Under the pieces are notes generated by a model, which saw nothing but the letters and a program-made list of their open reading frames with translations, did no database searches and was not told the origin of the DNA. Shown here piece by piece: positions 3,569-6,151 of a stretch of 6,151 bases of DNA; positions within the stretch are counted from its first letter, which is position 1; each line of letters starts with the position of its first letter. Origin of the DNA: CAYQTE01 sp964420285 (GTDB taxonomy: Bacteria; Planctomycetota; Phycisphaerae; Tepidisphaerales; Tepidisphaeraceae); NCBI GenBank assembly GCA_964420285.1, contig CAYQTE010000139.1, positions 1 to 6,151 of the forward strand. Direction: 5' to 3'. The translations under genes were made by a program, and so were the position numbers.

Positions 3569-6043
3569 TCACACCAACCTCACATCCAGCCGTCCCACTG
3601 ACTCGCTTCTTCGGCTCAGGGCCAGATCGTGCGCCTGGTTGTAGAAGGTGATCAGGATCGACCAGTCGAAACGCTCGCCCAGACGCTCGACCTTGTTGCG
3701 CAATTCGATGCGCTGCCGGCGGCTGAGGGACGTGAACTGGATGATGTGGTCGGCCAGGTCGCTGATGGCCTCGCCGATGGGGCGGCCGCGGCGGGTCAGG
3801 ACGTGGATGCCGTGCGTTTCGTGATCCATGATGTGCCGCTGCACATAGGCGCCGAAGCCGGAGAGATCGGTGGTGACGGCCGGGACGCCCATGGCGACGG
3901 ATTCCATCGGGGTGTAACCCCACGGCTCGTAATAGCTGGGGAAAACGCCCATGTGGCAACCGCGGACGAACTGCTCGTATTCCATGTTCAGCAGCGGGCC
4001 GGTTGGCGAGATAAACTGCGGATGGAAGATGACCTTGACCGGGTCGTCGGCGGCGTTGAAGAGTTGGCGGTGGCGCAGATGACGCAGGATCGGGTCGCCC
4101 TGATCGTCCCAGAGATCGTGGGTGACGATGGTGGGCTGCCGGCCGTGACGCCAGGCGTGAATCGTTTGCTTGAGGCGCACCATGGAATCGTCGTCGAGGA
4201 GATCGCCCATGGTGGGGAGCCGGCCGTTGGCGGCGACGCGGAAGAGCCGACGGCCCATGAGTTGCACCACCTGATTACAGGCGCTTTCCAGTTCCTCGAA
4301 CATGGTGCGGTTCTGGAGAACGCCGACATTGATGTTGCGAACGGGGGCCTTGGTGATGATGAACGCAACGATCGTCGGGCGGTCGGCCATGCCACGCAGG
4401 CGCTGGTTCACCTGGTACAGCGCCTCGATGAAGAGGTCCATGCCCTTATTGCCGTATTCGTACCGGCCGCTGGTGAAGATGTAGATGGTGCGGTCCAGGT
4501 CGAAGTTATAAGCCGGAAAAAAGTGGCCCATGACGAATTCGTTAATGACCTCCTTGTATTGGCGATGGAGGTTCTGGAATTCGTGCAGGGCGGCGAACCG
4601 GTGGATGTTCAGGCCGTTGGGAAGAATGACTTCGGGCCGCCGGCCCAGGAGTTTTTCGGCCTCGGTGCCTGTGACTTCGGAGACAGTGGTGAAGACGGTG
4701 GCGGCATGGGCGGCGGCGCGTTCGATGGCGAAGCGCGGATGGATGAGATATTTGGAGGCTTCGGCGTCGGGGTTGATAAAAGGGAGATGGTCGTAGAACT
4801 GCGGGCTGTCGCCGGCAAGATAGCGGCCCAGAAGCGTGGCGTGCGTCGTGAAAACCGTCTGGACGGGAATATGCTCATGTGCGATGCGCGGGACGGCCAC
4901 GCCGCTCATCCATTCGTGGAAATGGGCGACAACCGGGCGCGACGGAGCGGCGGCCGTCAGGGCGCGGAAAAACTCGACGATTGTGAATCCGAAAGCGACA
5001 ACCTCATTGACTTCGCCGTCGTCGGCCGTGGTCGATATTCCGTGGTCTTTCCAGAGAAGATACTTGTCCTGGCCGAGCGAGCCGAAGCGTGAGCGGTAAT
5101 CCAGCAGAATGACGCGAGGCCGACCGGGCACGAGCCATCGGCCGTAATGCCAGGACAGGCCCATTTCCGAAAGTGCCTCCAAAGCTTGGCGGACGGTTCC
5201 TTCGGGCGTGGCCTCCTCGAATTCCAGGGCGGCGGTCTGGGGGTTATAGGGACCGATGAGAATATAGCGGTCGCCCCAGCGGTGAAGCATCTGTTCGACC
5301 TTGGTGCGCAGGACGGTGTAAATGCCACCGAGTTGCCAGCAGACTTCCCATGCGATTTCAAAGAGTAGCGGCGGCAGGGCCGTGATAACCGGTTCACCGC
5401 CGGGCGGGCTGGCGGTTGTCGCCGCCAGGGACGCGACGCCGGTGATGACGGGTAGCGGATCATGGCGATTGGGCGGGCGATCCTCATCGTCATCGGTCGA
5501 ACTGTCGCCTTGCAAATCCAGTGCGGGAATCACGCCGGCTGACGAATCGGTTGGCAGCGCCAGTTGGCGATGGTCATCAGGCGGCGGGGTGGGCGCGGCG
5601 TGGGCAGACCGGTGGTCAACAGGAAGTGTCGGAAGATCGATGGGCATGGTGGCTTGTGATATGGCGAAGGTTGAATCGGCGGTGGTCGCGTGTTCGGCAT
5701 CGGGGACTTCAAGTGTGTTCTCATCGACGACCGGGGCGGCCGGTGGGATCGCGGCCGATGCGGATTTCGAGGTCGCGGCAGCCGGCGGTGAACCCGGCGG
5801 ATTGCCGATGATGACGACGGCTCGGAGTTCGGGAGGAATAGTGGAATCGCTCATGAGGGTAGGGGGCTTTTTCACAACGGATGCGGGGCGTTTCTTCCTT
5901 TTCGTCTTGCGAGCCGATTTCTTTGCCGCGGGCGGTTTTGCCGACGGCCTGGGCTTGCCGCGCGGCCCGGCCGGCCTGGATACCGGGTTTGGCTTCCCGG
6001 CCTTCTTCTTCGCCGGCCGCTGCACGCGTCGCTTGCCTGCCAT
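3569..6043 (-). CDS. Eukaryote-type (GT3) glycogen synthase with long N-terminal extension
   Basis: This 824-residue glycosyltransferase transfers glucose from UDP-glucose to growing alpha-1,4-glucan. The catalytic part, about 227-815, follows animal and yeast glycogen synthases and not bacterial GlgA (GT5). It shows FEIAWEVCWQLGGIYTV (228-244), AHFHEWMSG (373-381), FTTHATLLGRYL (398-409), TVSEVTGTEAEKLL (453-466), SGRYEYGNKG (525-534), FVRGCHMGVF just before PSYYEPWGYTP (702-712), and LSGFG. E706 and E714 correspond to human GYS1 E510 and E518. The cluster RRQRIELRNKVER (775-787) matches the glucose-6-phosphate-sensing arginines, with one Lys replacement (K784). The protein ends soon after, without the C-terminal phosphorylation tail of eukaryotic enzymes. 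Residues 1-63 are Lys/Arg/Pro/Ala-rich and 64-226 are Pro/Ala/Ser/Asp-rich, both probably disordered. The ATG at 6043 is chosen for GGGAG about 5 nt upstream. An ATG at 6124 is in frame but lacks such a site, as does Met64 (5854). Confidence 0.95.
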   Translation of the reverse strand: MAGKRRVQRPAKKKAGKPNPVSRPAGPRGKPRPSAKPPAAKKSARKTKRKKRPASVVKKPPTLMSDSTIPPELRAVVIIGNPPGSPPAAATSKSASAAIPPAAPVVDENTLEVPDAEHATTADSTFAISQATMPIDLPTLPVDHRSAHAAPTPPPDDHRQLALPTDSSAGVIPALDLQGDSSTDDDEDRPPNRHDPLPVITGVASLAATTASPPGGEPVITALPPLLFEIAWEVCWQLGGIYTVLRTKVEQMLHRWGDRYILIGPYNPQTAALEFEEATPEGTVRQALEALSEMGLSWHYGRWLVPGRPRVILLDYRSRFGSLGQDKYLLWKDHGISTTADDGEVNEVVAFGFTIVEFFRALTAAAPSRPVVAHFHEWMSGVAVPRIAHEHIPVQTVFTTHATLLGRYLAGDSPQFYDHLPFINPDAEASKYLIHPRFAIERAAAHAATVFTTVSEVTGTEAEKLLGRRPEVILPNGLNIHRFAALHEFQNLHRQYKEVINEFVMGHFFPAYNFDLDRTIYIFTSGRYEYGNKGMDLFIEALYQVNQRLRGMADRPTIVAFIITKAPVRNINVGVLQNRTMFEELESACNQVVQLMGRRLFRVAANGRLPTMGDLLDDDSMVRLKQTIHAWRHGRQPTIVTHDLWDDQGDPILRHLRHRQLFNAADDPVKVIFHPQFISPTGPLLNMEYEQFVRGCHMGVFPSYYEPWGYTPMESVAMGVPAVTTDLSGFGAYVQRHIMDHETHGIHVLTRRGRPIGEAISDLADHIIQFTSLSRRQRIELRNKVERLGERFDWSILITFYNQAHDLALSRRSESVGRLDVRLV

Positions 6044-6151
6044 TCTCGCTCCCGGAAATCGCCGCTGGCGACCATTTTGCGACCGGATCGCCCCGGCGGC
6101 AAATATCTCCTGCTGAGGGAACATGTTACGCGATAATGCGCACGTTGGGGA
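6044..6151. other. Upstream region of the glycogen synthase gene
   Basis: This stretch contains the GGGAG ribosome-binding site (just above 6048) and a candidate minus-strand promoter. The glycogen synthase frame stays open back to an ATG at 6124, but those 27 codons have no family match or Shine-Dalgarno. No other gene is recognised before the window edge. Confidence 0.5.
6074..6102 (-). promoter_or_regulatory. Possible promoter of the glycogen synthase gene
   Basis: On the minus strand TTGCCG (6102-6097) and CAAAAT (6079-6074) each match four of six consensus bases and are 17 bp apart. The leader would be roughly 25 nt and includes the GGGAG site. If real, transcription starts downstream of the ATG at 6124 and so supports the start at 6043. 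Confidence 0.3.

Noticed and set aside
3629..5092. 487-residue plus-strand open frame antisense to the glycogen synthase
   Set aside because: It lies wholly inside the GT3 coding region, has no start signal or recognisable motif, and its Gly/Val/Asp/Glu-rich composition is what the complement of a GC-rich gene gives.
5322..6116. 264-residue plus-strand open frame over the N-terminal extension of the synthase
   Set aside because: Its low-complexity Gly/Ser/Ala content mirrors the Pro/Ala/Ser-rich minus-strand reading. The minus-strand frame continues without a break into a conserved enzyme and has a ribosome-binding site.

Overview
This window is GC-rich bacterial chromosomal DNA with six intact protein genes, one short probably truncated gene and compact spacers. 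There are no rRNA or tRNA genes and no CRISPR array. I cannot fix the taxon from sequence alone. A eukaryote-type (GT3) glycogen synthase, a DUF433/DUF5615 toxin-antitoxin-like pair and widespread-looking intergenic repeats together fit a Planctomycetota-like or similar environmental bacterium. That is an inference, held with low to moderate confidence.

Region 1 (1-2213, plus strand): after a leader with a TATAAT promoter comes a complete aspartate kinase (lysC, 303-1526) with a kinase domain and two ACT domains. It carries a well-placed internal start for a separate regulatory beta subunit. Twenty-four bases downstream is a membrane-anchored nuclease-fold protein (1551-2213). It looks like a staphylococcal-nuclease homologue that has kept the active-site arginines and lost the catalytic acids.

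Region 2 (2214-3494): two small toxin-antitoxin-type modules are transcribed divergently from a 160-bp shared control region. Leftward is a MazE-like AbrB-fold antitoxin (2433-2669), coupled through TGATG to a 58-residue protein (2257-2433). That protein resembles the N-terminal part of HTH antitoxins but has no HTH, and no MazF toxin follows. Rightward is a DUF433 antitoxin-like gene (2830-3132) overlapping by 4 nt a DUF5615 PIN-like toxin (3129-3494). A GGAAA-N4-TTTCC palindrome lies between the two promoters and is a candidate shared operator.

Region 3 (3569-6124, minus strand): a large gene, convergent with the toxin, encodes an 824-residue GT3-family glycogen synthase of the animal/yeast type. 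The UDP-glucose and catalytic motifs are intact, and five of the six arginines of the glucose-6-phosphate-sensing cluster are present. It carries a roughly 225-residue disordered N-terminal extension whose first 60 residues are Lys/Arg/Pro/Ala-rich, like histone H1 tails. Most of the coding-like frames antisense to this gene are composition artefacts.

I see no complete new multi-gene system. The points most worth following are the regulated bacterial GT3 synthase with its basic tail, the pseudo-nuclease in a probable operon with lysC, and the eroded MazE/HTH module.
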